Origin: Paramicrobacterium humi
Lineage (GTDB): Bacteria; Actinomycetota; Actinomycetes; Actinomycetales; Microbacteriaceae
Reading direction: 5' to 3'
NCBI RefSeq assembly: GCF_900105715.1
Contig: NZ_FNRY01000001.1
Span: 2,480,001-2,544,000, forward strand
Length of the DNA stretch: 64,000 nt
Below the pieces are notes generated by a model. That model made no database searches. It was not told the origin of the DNA and saw only the letters and a list, made by a program, of their open reading frames with translations. Made by a program: the position numbers and the translations under genes. Position 1 is the first letter of the stretch, and each line of letters starts with the position of its first letter. This document shows positions 1-8,371 of the stretch, in pieces.

Positions 1-1337
1 TGGGCCACCTGATTCCCGCGAAGCTGTTCGGCGTCAAGGTGACGCAGTACATGATCGGCTTCGGCAAGACCGTCTTCTCCCGACGCAAGGGCGAGACGGA
101 GTACGGGATCAAGGCGATTCCGCTCGGCGGCTACATCTCGATGATCGGCATGTTCCCGCCGACCCGGCCGGGTGAGAAGCTGCACGCCTCGAGCACGGGC
201 TTCGTGCAGCAGCTCTCGGATGCGCACCCGGACGCCGCCGCGACCGACGTGGCCGGCGCGATCGAAGAGGCCATCGAGACGCCGCCGGTGGGAGAGACCG
301 GCAAGCGACGCATGTTCGACACGCTCGTGCAGGACGCGCGAGACGCGAGCGCCGAGACGATCGGCGACGAGCACGAGCGCGCGTTCTACCGGCTGCCGGT
401 CTACAAGCGCATCATCATCATGCTCGGCGGGCCCGCCATGAACCTCGTGCTCGCCGTGCTGTTCTACGGCATCGTCCTCGTCGGATTCGGGGTTCCCACG
501 GCGTCCACGACTGTTGCCGCCGTGAGCGAGTGCGTGCTGCCGGCCGGAAGCAGCCAGTCGAGCTGTCCGGCGGACGCCGAGCCGTCGCCTGGCGCCGCGG
601 CGGGCATCAAGCCGGGCGACCGCATCGTCAGCATCGACGGCACCCCGATCGACGAGTGGACGCAGTCGACGAAGATCATCCAGGACAACCCCAACCGCGC
701 GCTCAGCGTCGTCGTCGATCGGGACGGCGAGCAGAAGACGCTCACGGTCACACCGCGCCCCACCGAGCGCGAGGTCGCGACGGCTGAGGGCGGAACACGT
801 GTGGCGAACGTCGGCTTCGTGGGCATCACGGCGGCGACGCCGTTCAAGCCGCAGCCGGTGACGACCGTGCTTCCCGCGGTGGGCGACAATATCGCGGCCG
901 TGACGAACATCGTCGCGCACTTGCCGCAGCGCATGGTGGCCGTCGCTCAAGCCGCGTTCGGCTCACAGGAGCGCGACCCCAACGGTCCCATCAGCGTCGT
1001 GGGCGTGGGGCGCATCGCGGGCGAGGTAGCGAGCCTCGACACGATTCCCGTGGTCGCGAAGGCGCAGACGATGTTCGGCATTCTCGCCTCGCTCAATGTC
1101 GCCCTCATGGTGTTCAACCTCATCCCGCTGACCCCGCTCGACGGGGGCCACGTCGCCGCCGCCCTGTGGGAAGCGCTCAAGAAGGGCTTCGCGAAGCTGC
1201 GCCGCAAACCGGATCCCGGCCCCGTCGACGCGGCGAAGCTCATGCCGCTCACCTTCACCGTCGTCGTGCTGCTCGGCGGCATGAGCGTGCTGCTCATGTA
1301 CGCCGACATCGTGAAGCCCGTCAACCTCTTCGGCTGA
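1..1337 (+). CDS. rip1: Site-2 intramembrane zinc metalloprotease, Rip1/RseP family (5' end outside window)
   Basis: Membrane-embedded M50 protease that cleaves anti-sigma factors and other transmembrane substrates. The frame is already open at base 3 and begins with GHL, the tail of the family HExGH zinc motif, so the start and first histidine lie upstream. Then follow a KAIPLGGYISM motif, a membrane segment (GGPAMNLVLAVLFYG), a PDZ domain with GIKPGDRIVSIDG (about bases 600-780), the second active-site segment (IPLTPLDGGHV, near 1125-1150) with the zinc-ligand Asp, and a last membrane helix. In actinobacteria this gene normally lies between dxr and ispG; here ispG is 16 kb away. The stop overlaps the end of the convergent MFS gene by 17 bp. 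Confidence 0.93.
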   Translation, partial: GHLIPAKLFGVKVTQYMIGFGKTVFSRRKGETEYGIKAIPLGGYISMIGMFPPTRPGEKLHASSTGFVQQLSDAHPDAAATDVAGAIEEAIETPPVGETGKRRMFDTLVQDARDASAETIGDEHERAFYRLPVYKRIIIMLGGPAMNLVLAVLFYGIVLVGFGVPTASTTVAAVSECVLPAGSSQSSCPADAEPSPGAAAGIKPGDRIVSIDGTPIDEWTQSTKIIQDNPNRALSVVVDRDGEQKTLTVTPRPTEREVATAEGGTRVANVGFVGITAATPFKPQPVTTVLPAVGDNIAAVTNIVAHLPQRMVAVAQAAFGSQERDPNGPISVVGVGRIAGEVASLDTIPVVAKAQTMFGILASLNVALMVFNLIPLTPLDGGHVAAALWEALKKGFAKLRRKPDPGPVDAAKLMPLTFTVVVLLGGMSVLLMYADIVKPVNLFG

Positions 1338-2700
1338 CCGGTCGCCACAGGGCGAGCACGGGAACGAGCACGGCCGAGAGCACGGCGGCGACGACAGTCA
1401 CCTCGAGCCAGCTCGCCGGGCTCGTACCGTCGCTGAACGCGATGCCGAGCAGCGTCGTTGCGAGGATCGCGCCGACATAGCGTGAGGTCTGGAAGATCCC
1501 GCTCGCCACACCGGCCTGCTCCCGGCGCGCTGACGAGTACAGTGCCTGACTCAGCGCAATGCTGACGACGCAGTACGGCACGCCCATCGCGGCCGTCACC
1601 AGCAGGGGCACGAATGCGGCCGTGCTCCACGCCAGCAGACCGAGAAGCATCGCCGACCCGACGAGCCACAAGCCGCCGCCGATAAGCGTGACGCGCACAC
1701 CGCGTCGCTCGATGAAGCGCGCGGCGAACGGCGTGAGCAGCACGTTGAGAGCCGCGAGCGGCAGCATCAGAAGCCCGGTCGCATCCGCACGGTATTCGCC
1801 GTGCTCCTCAAGGAACTGCGGCAGCCCGAAGAACGCGCAGTAGTAGACGAGATTGAACAGCGCGAAGCTCGCGTACACGATGACGAGGGAACGGTTGCCC
1901 GCCAGCATCCGAAGATCGATGAACGGATGCCGGCCGCGCAGCTCCCGCCAGACGAACAGAGCACCGCAGACCACCGCGGCGGCCAGCAGCCACCACAGCG
2001 GCTGTGTCGGCATGCGCAGCAGGAACACGAGAAGCGACACGAGCATCCCCGTGAACGCGAGGATGCCGGGAATGTCGGACTGCGCGAGCGTCGTCGACAG
2101 GGGAGCCTTGTCGCGTGGAGCGTCAGCCGGCGCGAGAAGCCGCACACCGACGAGCGCGATGATCGCGAGCGGAACGTTGATCCAGAAGATCGCCTGCCAG
2201 CCGAGGGTCGTCACGAGGACGCCGCCGATCACCGGGCCGATCGCGGCTCCCGCCGTGTTGGCGACCTGAATGCGGCCGAGCAGGCGCGGAGAGCTGAGCC
2301 CCGAGCGTGACGTGATCGGGTGAAGGAGCGAGACGGCGGAGGGGAACGCGCTCGCCGTCCCGATCGCCAGCAGCACTCGCCCGGCGCACACGAACGCGAA
2401 GTTCGGCGAGAACGGCGTGAGCGCGCACGCGACGACAACCACGCACATGCCGAACACGAACAGCCGGCGCGGGCCGAATCGGTCGCCGAGCCGACCCATG
2501 AGCGGCTGACCCGCCGCCGACGCGAGATAGAACGCCGTGATCACCCACGTCACCGTGAGCACGTCGAGACCGAAGAACTCGCGCAAGGTCACGAGGGCGA
2601 TGGCGATCATCGACGAGTTCAGCGGATTGAGCAGCGTGCCGAGACTCAGCGCGGCGATGCCGAGGCCCGCCCGGCGCGGGGAGATCGGTTCGTCGCTCAC
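1321..2700 (-). CDS. MFS multidrug-type efflux transporter (DHA2-like, 14-TM type)
   Basis: Proton-driven major facilitator exporter of 459 residues with many hydrophobic helices. It has the N-terminal LNPLNSSMIAIAL helix and the MGRLGDRFGPRRLF loop, the MFS motif A between helices 2 and 3. The frame is open further upstream, but GTG at 2700 is preferred: it gives VSDEPISPRRAG just before the first helix and sits 6 nt after a TACAGT -10 box. It is divergent from a two-component system, and a TACTCC-N4-GGAGTA palindrome lies between them, so that regulator may control it. Substrate unknown. Confidence 0.85.
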   Translation of the reverse strand: MSDEPISPRRAGLGIAALSLGTLLNPLNSSMIAIALVTLREFFGLDVLTVTWVITAFYLASAAGQPLMGRLGDRFGPRRLFVFGMCVVVVACALTPFSPNFAFVCAGRVLLAIGTASAFPSAVSLLHPITSRSGLSSPRLLGRIQVANTAGAAIGPVIGGVLVTTLGWQAIFWINVPLAIIALVGVRLLAPADAPRDKAPLSTTLAQSDIPGILAFTGMLVSLLVFLLRMPTQPLWWLLAAAVVCGALFVWRELRGRHPFIDLRMLAGNRSLVIVYASFALFNLVYYCAFFGLPQFLEEHGEYRADATGLLMLPLAALNVLLTPFAARFIERRGVRVTLIGGGLWLVGSAMLLGLLAWSTAAFVPLLVTAAMGVPYCVVSIALSQALYSSARREQAGVASGIFQTSRYVGAILATTLLGIAFSDGTSPASWLEVTVVAAVLSAVLVPVLALWRPVSRRG

Positions 2701-2706
2701 TGCTCC

Positions 2707-2712
2707 ACTGTA
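2707..2712 (-). promoter_or_regulatory. Leaderless -10 box for the MFS gene
   Basis: TACAGT on the minus strand, exactly 6 nt before the GTG at 2700, so transcription would start at or next to the start codon. The GGAG in the spacer is only 2 nt from the start, too close to act as a Shine-Dalgarno. Confidence 0.55.
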
Positions 2713-2731
2713 GGCGCTCGCCGTGCCCCCG

Positions 2732-2747
2732 TACTCCGCAGGGAGTA
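2732..2747. promoter_or_regulatory. Palindrome TACTCC-GCAG-GGAGTA, candidate response-regulator site
   Basis: Perfect 6-bp inverted repeat with a 4-bp spacer between the divergent MFS and kinase genes. Its centre is about 40 bp upstream of the predicted MFS transcript start and about 65 bp upstream of the predicted kinase transcript start, both typical activator positions. A near copy lies at 4606-4621, directly after the response-regulator gene. Confidence 0.55.
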
Positions 2748-2791
2748 GCCGTTCCCCCGACGGGAGGACGCGGCAGGCGACCGTCAGGTCG

Positions 2792-2797
2792 TAGCCT
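2792..2797 (+). promoter_or_regulatory. Leaderless -10 box for the histidine kinase
   Basis: TAGCCT ends 7 nt before the ATG at 2805, placing the transcript start at the start codon. No Shine-Dalgarno is visible. Confidence 0.5.
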
Positions 2798-2804
2798 TTC
2801 GGGT

Positions 2805-3947
2805 ATGCCCTACCCGAGCTCGGCCATCGACGAACCGCCACGGTTCCGGATGCCGCCGGCCGTGCGCCTGTGGCTGCCGGTCATCCTCAGCTTCGTCGTG
2901 CAGCTGTTCGGCACCGTGGGCATCCTCGCCTGGACGCGCCCGGGCTCGGCCGCGACGTGGGCGGTCGCGCTCCTCGTCGCCGTCGCCGGGCCGCTCGCGC
3001 TCATCGCCGCCAGGCGCCTTCCCGGCCCGGTCGCGACCGTGACGGTCGCGGCGGCGGTTGTGGATCTGCTGCTTCCGCCCGCGTTTCAGCCGCTTCCGCT
3101 CGCGCTCCTCTTCGGCGTCGTGCTCGGCATCGTGCGGGGCGCGCGCGTCTGGGTGTACGCGTCGCTCGCGCTCGGGTGGAGCGTGGCGCTTCTGCTGGGC
3201 GGGCTCTCCGGAGTGCTGTGGCATCCCGGGCGCATCGTCGGCACGACGCTCGGACTCATCGTGCTCTGCGGCATCGCCGAGGGCGCGAGAGTGCGTCGGC
3301 AGCGGGCCAAGGAGCGGCGACGCCGGTTTCGCGAGCAGCGTGCCAGCGCAGAGCAGGAGGAGCGCGTGCGCATCGCCCGCGAGCTGCACGACGTCATCGC
3401 GCACTCGCTCTCCCAGATTTCGGTGCAGGCCGGCGTGGGCCTGCACCTCATGGACGCGCAGCCCGAGCAGGCCCGCACCGCACTCGAGAACATCAAGGCG
3501 ACGAGCAAGGCGGCTCTCGACGACGTCCGCGGCGTGCTTGGCGTGCTGAGGGGAGACGACGCGCCGCTCGCGCCGTCACCGGGACTCGCGCAGCTGCCGC
3601 AGCTGGCGGCATCCGTCACCGCCATCACGGTGCAGCTCGACGCCATCGATGTCGGTCGCGTTCCCGACACCGTGCAGCAGGCGGCGTACCGCATCGTGCA
3701 GGAGTCCCTCACGAACGTCGTCCGACATGCCCGCGCGACCGCCGCGCACATCACCGTGCGTCGCGAGGCCGGCATGCTCGTCGTGAGCGTCGCGGACGAC
3801 GGCCGCGGTGGCCCGATCGAGCCGGGCAACGGCGTTCTCGGCATGACCGAGCGCGCCGAGCAGCTCGGCGGGCGGCTCGAGATCTCCGCGACCGCGAGCG
3901 GCACGACCGTCACCGCGACGCTTCCCGTGGGGGAGGAGACCCGATGA
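2805..3947 (+). CDS. Sensor histidine kinase, NarL-partner (HisKA_3) type
   Basis: Membrane sensor kinase of 380 residues. Several hydrophobic segments fill residues 20-155, with no sizeable extracytoplasmic domain, so the signal is probably sensed in or at the membrane. The HisKA_3 dimerisation helix has ARELHDVIAH with the phospho-acceptor His195. The ATPase domain follows, with an N box (VQESLTNVVRHA), the DDGRGG motif and GNGVLGMTERAEQLGG. The stop overlaps the next start (ATGA), so kinase and regulator are translationally coupled. The stimulus cannot be read from sequence; envelope stress or drugs is a guess from the adjacent exporter. Confidence 0.93.
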   Translation: MPYPSSAIDEPPRFRMPPAVRLWLPVILSFVVQLFGTVGILAWTRPGSAATWAVALLVAVAGPLALIAARRLPGPVATVTVAAAVVDLLLPPAFQPLPLALLFGVVLGIVRGARVWVYASLALGWSVALLLGGLSGVLWHPGRIVGTTLGLIVLCGIAEGARVRRQRAKERRRRFREQRASAEQEERVRIARELHDVIAHSLSQISVQAGVGLHLMDAQPEQARTALENIKATSKAALDDVRGVLGVLRGDDAPLAPSPGLAQLPQLAASVTAITVQLDAIDVGRVPDTVQQAAYRIVQESLTNVVRHARATAAHITVRREAGMLVVSVADDGRGGPIEPGNGVLGMTERAEQLGGRLEISATASGTTVTATLPVGEETR

Positions 3948-4603
3948 TCCGCGTCGCCCTTGCCGATGACCAGCAGCTGATCCGCGCTGGATTCCGGGCG
4001 CTGCTCTCGGCCGAGCCCGACATCGAGGTGGTCGGCGAGGCGAGCACGGGCGACGAGATCGTCGCGCTCGCGGCCGAGCAGAGACCCGATGTCGTGCTCA
4101 TGGACATCCGGATGCCGTCGGGCGACGGCCTGTCGGCGACGGAGCGCATCGTCGCGACGCCCGGCCTCGAGGACTGCCACATCGTGATCGTCACGACGTT
4201 CGAGCTCGACGAATACGTCGCCCGGGCGATCGCGGCGGGAGCCAGCGGCTTCCTCGTGAAGGACACGGAGCCGGTCGAGCTGATCCGCTCGGTGCGGGTC
4301 GCCGCCGGGGGAGAGGCGCTGCTGTCGCCGTCCGTGACGAAGCGACTGCTCGAACGGGTCGCCGGCAGCATCCGCCCCGACCGCGCGCCGTCACTCGACG
4401 CGCTCACGACCCGCGAGCGCGAGGTGCTCGCCCTCGTCGGCGAGGGCCTCACGAACGAGGAGATCGGCGCACGCCTGTACCTCAGCCCGCTCACGGCCAA
4501 GACGCACGTGTCACGCATTCTCGGCAAGCTCGGCGCCCGCGATCGCGTGCAGCTCGTGATCGCCGCCTACGAGACGGGCCTGGTGCGCCCCGGCGCGATC
4601 TGA
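3944..4603 (+). CDS. Response regulator, NarL/LuxR family
   Basis: Partner of the kinase just upstream; 219 residues. The receiver domain has the acidic pair in ALADDQ, phospho-acceptor Asp54 (VVLMDIRMP), Thr in IVTTFE and Lys in FLVKDTEP. A LuxR helix-turn-helix lies at about residues 148-205 (LTTREREVLALVGEGLTNEE). ATG 3944 overlaps the kinase stop. The same frame is open much further upstream within the kinase gene, but the receiver domain begins at this ATG. A candidate operator lies 2 nt after its stop codon. Confidence 0.94.
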   Translation: MIRVALADDQQLIRAGFRALLSAEPDIEVVGEASTGDEIVALAAEQRPDVVLMDIRMPSGDGLSATERIVATPGLEDCHIVIVTTFELDEYVARAIAAGASGFLVKDTEPVELIRSVRVAAGGEALLSPSVTKRLLERVAGSIRPDRAPSLDALTTREREVLALVGEGLTNEEIGARLYLSPLTAKTHVSRILGKLGARDRVQLVIAAYETGLVRPGAI

Positions 4604-4605
4604 CC

Positions 4606-4621
4606 TGCTCCTCCCGGAGTA
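4606..4621. promoter_or_regulatory. Second copy of the response-regulator palindrome, TGCTCC-TCCC-GGAGTA
   Basis: Same architecture as 2732-2747, with one mismatch in the left arm. It lies between the response-regulator stop and the SHOCT gene, 92 bp upstream of the latter's start, suggesting that gene belongs to the same regulon. Confidence 0.5.
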
Positions 4622-4712
4622 CGGCAAGTGCCTCCCGCGGGCAGACGCGCCGCGAGCGCCCCGCGAGGAGTCTGGTGGAGACGGCCCAGAGCGGGCCGCG
4701 TGAAAGGAAATC

Positions 4713-5003
4713 ATGCTGACCTCAGCCCTCGCCACCGCACTCGCCGTCCACGGCCCCTGGGTCGCCGGCCCCGGGTTCGGCTGGTGGTTTCTCCTGATCC
4801 CGCTGTCCTGGATCGTGGTGCTCGCACTGCTGTTCACGTTCGTGTTCCGCCGCCGCCGCGGCGCGTGGCGCGCCTGGCAGGAGGAGCACTCGCCCGTGCG
4901 CAGCGCGGAGTCGACGCTCGCGCAGCGCTACGCCAACGGCGACATCGACGAGACGGAGTATCGTGCTCGGCTCGAAGTGCTCCGCGCGAACGCTCGCGAG
5001 TGA
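4713..5003 (+). CDS. Small membrane protein with C-terminal SHOCT domain
   Basis: 96 residues. One strong transmembrane helix (WWFLLIPLSWIVVLALLFTF) is followed by a basic stretch (FRRRRGAWRAW) and a SHOCT-type C-terminus (LAQRYANGDIDETEYRARLEVL), a short oligomerisation motif common at the ends of bacterial membrane proteins. An AAAGGA Shine-Dalgarno precedes the ATG. It follows the two-component genes with a shared palindrome upstream, so it may be a target or accessory of that system. Molecular role unknown. Confidence 0.85.
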   Translation: MLTSALATALAVHGPWVAGPGFGWWFLLIPLSWIVVLALLFTFVFRRRRGAWRAWQEEHSPVRSAESTLAQRYANGDIDETEYRARLEVLRANARE

Positions 5004-5012
5004 CGATCGGAT

Positions 5013-5042
5013 GCCGCCGACCGGCGCTTAGCGGCCGGCGGC
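5013..5042. terminator. Hairpin between convergent genes
   Basis: GCCGCCGACCG (5013-5023) pairs with CGGCCGGCGGC (5032-5042), 11 bp with one mismatch, around an 8-nt loop. It lies between the SHOCT gene and the convergent thiolase and could end both transcripts. There is no clear U tract, as is common in high-G+C actinobacteria. Confidence 0.5.
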
Positions 5043-5066
5043 GCCCCGTCGCCCGTGAACGCCTTG

Positions 5067-6251
5067 CTAGCGCTCCAGGAGAAGCGCCTCGCCCTGTCCG
5101 CCGCCGCCGCACAGCGACACTGCCGCGCGCCCGCTGCCGCGGCGAGAGAGCTCGAGTGCCGCGTGCAGCGCGAGACGGGCGCCGGACGCGCCGATCGGGT
5201 GACCGATCGCTATGGCACCACCGTGGATGTTCACCTTTTCGTCGCTCAATCCGAGGTCTCGCATCGACTGCGCGCTCACGGCGGCGAAGGCCTCGTTGAT
5301 CTCGACCAGGTCCAGGTCAGACACCTGCCAGCCCTGACGACTCAGCGCGTGCTCGATGGCTCGTGAGGGCTGCGAGTGCAACGAATTGTCCGGCCCGGCG
5401 ACCTGGCCTGGGGAGCGCACGATGGCAAGCCAGGAGTGCGCGTTCTTCTCCGCCCACTCGCGATCGGCGACCACGAGAGCCGCCGCGCCGTCGCTCAGCG
5501 GTGAGGAGTTCCCCGCGGTGATCGTCCCGTCCGCGCTGAAGGCGGGTCGAAGCGCGGCCATGGTCTCGGCGGTGGAATCCTCCCGCACTCCCTCGTCGGT
5601 GTCGACGACGGTGACGGCACCGCGCCGTCCCTTCACCTCGACAGGAGCGATCTCGTCCGCGAACACGCCATCGGCGATGGCGGCAGCGGCCCTGTTGTGC
5701 GAACCGAACGCGATTCTGTCCTGCTCCTGCCGTGTGATGCCGAGGCGGCCGTTGTGCCTCTCGGTCGAGGACCCCATCGACTCCTTATCGAAGGCGTCGG
5801 TGAGCCCGTCGAAGGCGGCGGTGTCGAGCATCGTGGCGTCGCCGTACTTGAAGCCCTTTCGGGAACCGGGCAGCACGTGCGGCGCATTCGTCATGGACTC
5901 CTGCCCGCCAGCGACGACGACGGTCGCCTCGCCGCTGCGGATGAGCCGGGCGGCGTCGCTTACGGCGGCGAGCCCCGAGAGGCACACCTTGTTGATCGTG
6001 ACGGTGGGCACGTTCCAGCCGATTCCCGCCGCGATCGCCGATTGCCGTGCCGGGTTCTGGCCGGCGCCGGCCTGCAGCACCTGCCCCATGATGACCTGGT
6101 CGACCTTGTCGGCGTCGACGCCCGCGTTGCGCAGAGCGGCGGTGATGGCCACCGTGCCGAGCTCGACAGCACTCAGGCTCGCCAGGGCGCCGAGCAGCCG
6201 GGTGAACGGGGTGCGGGCTCCGCCAAGGATGACGACGTCACGTTCGGTCAT
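5067..6251 (-). CDS. Acetyl-CoA C-acetyltransferase (thiolase)
   Basis: Converts acetoacetyl-CoA (or a longer 3-oxoacyl-CoA) plus CoA to acetyl-CoA; 394 residues, normal length. Nucleophile Cys90 lies in INKVCLSGL. EINEAFA and GHPIGASGAR supply the conserved Asn and His, and the second catalytic Cys is in VSLCGGGGQG (about residue 381). It has an AAGGAG Shine-Dalgarno. It is divergent from an operon encoding an SDR of the 3-hydroxybutyrate dehydrogenase type and a 3-oxoacid CoA-transferase, which would feed acetoacetyl-CoA to this enzyme. Confidence 0.95.
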   Translation of the reverse strand: MTERDVVILGGARTPFTRLLGALASLSAVELGTVAITAALRNAGVDADKVDQVIMGQVLQAGAGQNPARQSAIAAGIGWNVPTVTINKVCLSGLAAVSDAARLIRSGEATVVVAGGQESMTNAPHVLPGSRKGFKYGDATMLDTAAFDGLTDAFDKESMGSSTERHNGRLGITRQEQDRIAFGSHNRAAAAIADGVFADEIAPVEVKGRRGAVTVVDTDEGVREDSTAETMAALRPAFSADGTITAGNSSPLSDGAAALVVADREWAEKNAHSWLAIVRSPGQVAGPDNSLHSQPSRAIEHALSRQGWQVSDLDLVEINEAFAAVSAQSMRDLGLSDEKVNIHGGAIAIGHPIGASGARLALHAALELSRRGSGRAAVSLCGGGGQGEALLLER

Positions 6252-6280
6252 GGAAGACTCCTTTGTCGAGTGCGGTACCC

Positions 6281-6292
6281 GTCAAGCTTGAC
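6281..6292. promoter_or_regulatory. Perfect 12-bp palindrome GTCAAGCTTGAC
   Basis: Lies between the divergent thiolase and ABC-transporter genes and overlaps the candidate -35 box (TTGACA, 6288-6293) of the rightward promoter. A plausible operator; the binding protein is not known. Confidence 0.4.
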
Positions 6293-6316
6293 ACGGATCC
6301 GCGATTGGGAATAGCT
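6288..6316 (+). promoter_or_regulatory. Candidate promoter of the ABC importer/catabolic operon
   Basis: A consensus TTGACA -35 (6288-6293), a 17-bp spacer, then ATAGCT as -10. The -10 overlaps that of a leftward candidate promoter for the thiolase (CTGACA as the complement of 6337-6342, TAAGCT as the complement of 6313-6318), so the two probably cannot be used at the same time. Confidence 0.5.
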
Positions 6317-6320
6317 TAGC

Positions 6321-6344
6321 TGACACCTGAACCACCTGTCAGGT
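6321..6344. promoter_or_regulatory. Inverted repeat at the predicted transcript start, candidate TetR operator
   Basis: TGACA (6321-6325) is inverted as TGTCA (6337-6341), and ACCTGA (6325-6330) as TCAGGT (6339-6344). The position overlaps the expected +1 of the rightward promoter and the -35 of the leftward one, as expected for a repressor. The TetR protein at 12552-13226 is the natural candidate. Confidence 0.45.
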
Positions 6345-6396
6345 TTTGCATCGAAGCAGCACCACGCACAGTGTGTCACCTACGAAAGGCATTCCC

Positions 6397-7605
6397 ATGC
6401 GAGAAACAAGGAAGTATCTTGCACCGGTCATCGTCGCTACGGCGGCGCTGCTCCTCGCCGGTTGCGCTCCCTCCTCGGCCAGCGGCGGCGGCGCCGGAGG
6501 GGGAGGCGGCGACGCCGACGCTTCAGCCGTCGACGTCTCGATCATCTACTCGGAGACCGGCCCGCTCGCCGCATACGGCGCCGCGTACAAGGCCGGCCTC
6601 GAAGCAGGGCTCGACTACGCCACGGACGGCACGAACAAGGCCGGTGGCCACCCGATCAACATCACCTACTCCGACGACGCCGGAGACGCCGACAAGGCCG
6701 TGAGCCTCGCGAAGGACGCGATCGGCAAGGGATCCACGATCATCGCCGGCACCGTCGTTTCCGGCATCGCGCTCGCGCTCGCCGAGCAGGCGGAGCAGAA
6801 CAAGATCCTCTACATCTCCGGCCCTGCCGCCGTCGATCAGATCACCGGCATCAACGACTACACGTTCCGCTCCGGCCGTCAGACATACCAGGACATCGCC
6901 ACCGCGGGAACCTTCATCGGCGACCCGAGCGGCAAGAAGGTCGTCGTGTTCGCTCAGGACACCGCGTTCGGACAGGGCAACCTCGCCGGCGTCCAGGCGG
7001 TGCTCGGCGAGAAGGGCGCGGACGTGAGCGACGTGCTCGTCCCCGAGGACGCGACGGAGTTCACGCCCTTCGCGCAGAAGGTGCTCGCGGCAAAGCCGGA
7101 CCTCGTGTTCGTCGCCTGGGCCGGAGCGACAAGCGGCGCCATGTGGGAGTCGCTGCAGCAGCAGGGCGTGTTCGACAAGACGACAGTCGTGACCGGGCTC
7201 GGTGACGTCGCGACCTACGAGGCGTTCGGTGCCGCAAGCGACAAGATCAACTTCCTCAACCACTATTTCCCTGGCGCGACGGACAACAAGGCGTCGAAGG
7301 CCATGGACGCGTACCTTGACGAGCACGGCGCGAGCGCCGACCTCTTCTCGCCGGACGGCTTCAACGCCGGAATCATGATCGCCCACGCCGTCGAAGAAGG
7401 CGCAGGCGACGTCGACGCGATGGTCAAGTCCCTCGAGGGCTTCAGCTTCGAAGGCCCCAAGGGCACGATGACCGTCCGCGCCGAGGACCACGCCCTCCTC
7501 CAGCCGATGTTCCAGGCGAAGCTCGTGCAGAAGGACGGCAAGTGGGTCCCCGAGCTCGTGAAGGTCGTGGACGCCGAGACCGTCGCACCACCGGTCGCCG
7601 GCTAG
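6397..7605 (+). CDS. ABC importer substrate-binding lipoprotein, branched-chain amino acid (HAAT) type
   Basis: 402-residue extracytoplasmic solute receptor. The N-terminus is a lipoprotein signal peptide (MRETRKYLAPVIV...) ending in lipobox LAGC, then a Gly-rich linker. The mature part is a periplasmic-binding type-1 fold (SIIYSETGPLAAYGAAYKAG, ISGPAAVDQI, VVFAQDTAFGQG). ATG 6397 is chosen because it begins the signal peptide and has GAAAGG upstream. HAAT receptors bind amino acids, amides, aromatic acids and other carboxylates; the acyl-CoA ligase and ketone-body genes in the operon point to a carboxylic acid rather than leucine. Confidence 0.9.
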   Translation: MRETRKYLAPVIVATAALLLAGCAPSSASGGGAGGGGGDADASAVDVSIIYSETGPLAAYGAAYKAGLEAGLDYATDGTNKAGGHPINITYSDDAGDADKAVSLAKDAIGKGSTIIAGTVVSGIALALAEQAEQNKILYISGPAAVDQITGINDYTFRSGRQTYQDIATAGTFIGDPSGKKVVVFAQDTAFGQGNLAGVQAVLGEKGADVSDVLVPEDATEFTPFAQKVLAAKPDLVFVAWAGATSGAMWESLQQQGVFDKTTVVTGLGDVATYEAFGAASDKINFLNHYFPGATDNKASKAMDAYLDEHGASADLFSPDGFNAGIMIAHAVEEGAGDVDAMVKSLEGFSFEGPKGTMTVRAEDHALLQPMFQAKLVQKDGKWVPELVKVVDAETVAPPVAG

Positions 7606-7612
7606 GCAGACG

Positions 7613-8371
7613 ATGACGGATCGGACAGCGCTCGCCGTCTCGGACCTCGACTTGCGGATCGGGGGAGCGCACATCATCGACGACGTCTCCTTCGAGGTCG
7701 CAGCGGGCGAGATGCTCGGGGTCATCGGGCCGAACGGGGCCGGGAAGACGACACTGTTCAACCTCATCTCAGGAGTGCTCCGGCCGAGCGGCGGTCGCGT
7801 CGTCCTCGACGACGCGGACGTCACCCGCTCACCCGTTGACAAGCGGGCGCGAGCGGGGCTCGGCCGGACATTCCAGACCTCGAGCCTGTTCCCGGAGCTG
7901 AGCGTTCACGAGAACGTGCGCCTCGCCGCTCAATCGCGGCTCGGCCACGTCGCCTCGTTCCTGCGGTTCCCGCGTCGCGGCGACGAGGCGAGCACGATCG
8001 CTGACCGGCGCCTCGACGAGGTGGGGCTCAGCGAGCTCGCCGACAGGGATGCCGCGGGCCTCTCCCACGGCGACAAGCGCAAGCTCGAGATCGCCATGCT
8101 GCTCGCGCAAGACGCGGACGTCATGCTTCTGGACGAGCCCATGGCAGGAGTCGGCTCCGCCGACGTGCCCGGCCTCGTCGAGGTGATCAGGCACCTGCAC
8201 AAGGATCAGGGCAGGACCATTCTCATGGTCGAGCACCACATGGACGTCGTCCTCGGCCTCGTCGACCGCGTCGCCGTGATGCACCACGGGCGACTGCTCG
8301 CCATCGGATCCCCCGACGAAGTCATGTCGAACGAACTCGTCCAGGGTGCGTACTTGGGAGAACAACTGTGA
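7613..8371 (+). CDS. ABC importer ATPase, LivG type
   Basis: First nucleotide-binding subunit of the HAAT importer; 252 residues. Walker A is GPNGAGKTT with Lys45. The signature is LSHGDKRKLEIA, a normal LivG variant of LSGGQ, and Walker B is VMLLDEPMAG. The LivG-specific middle region (ARAGLGRTFQTSSLFPELSV) is present. It starts 7 nt after the receptor gene and its stop overlaps the next GTG. Confidence 0.93.
   Translation: MTDRTALAVSDLDLRIGGAHIIDDVSFEVAAGEMLGVIGPNGAGKTTLFNLISGVLRPSGGRVVLDDADVTRSPVDKRARAGLGRTFQTSSLFPELSVHENVRLAAQSRLGHVASFLRFPRRGDEASTIADRRLDEVGLSELADRDAAGLSHGDKRKLEIAMLLAQDADVMLLDEPMAGVGSADVPGLVEVIRHLHKDQGRTILMVEHHMDVVLGLVDRVAVMHHGRLLAIGSPDEVMSNELVQGAYLGEQL

Noticed and set aside
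2870-4603. A 577-residue frame that ends as the response regulator
   Set aside because: The first 358 residues are an out-of-frame reading of the kinase gene; the receiver domain starts at ATG 3944 in an ATGA overlap.
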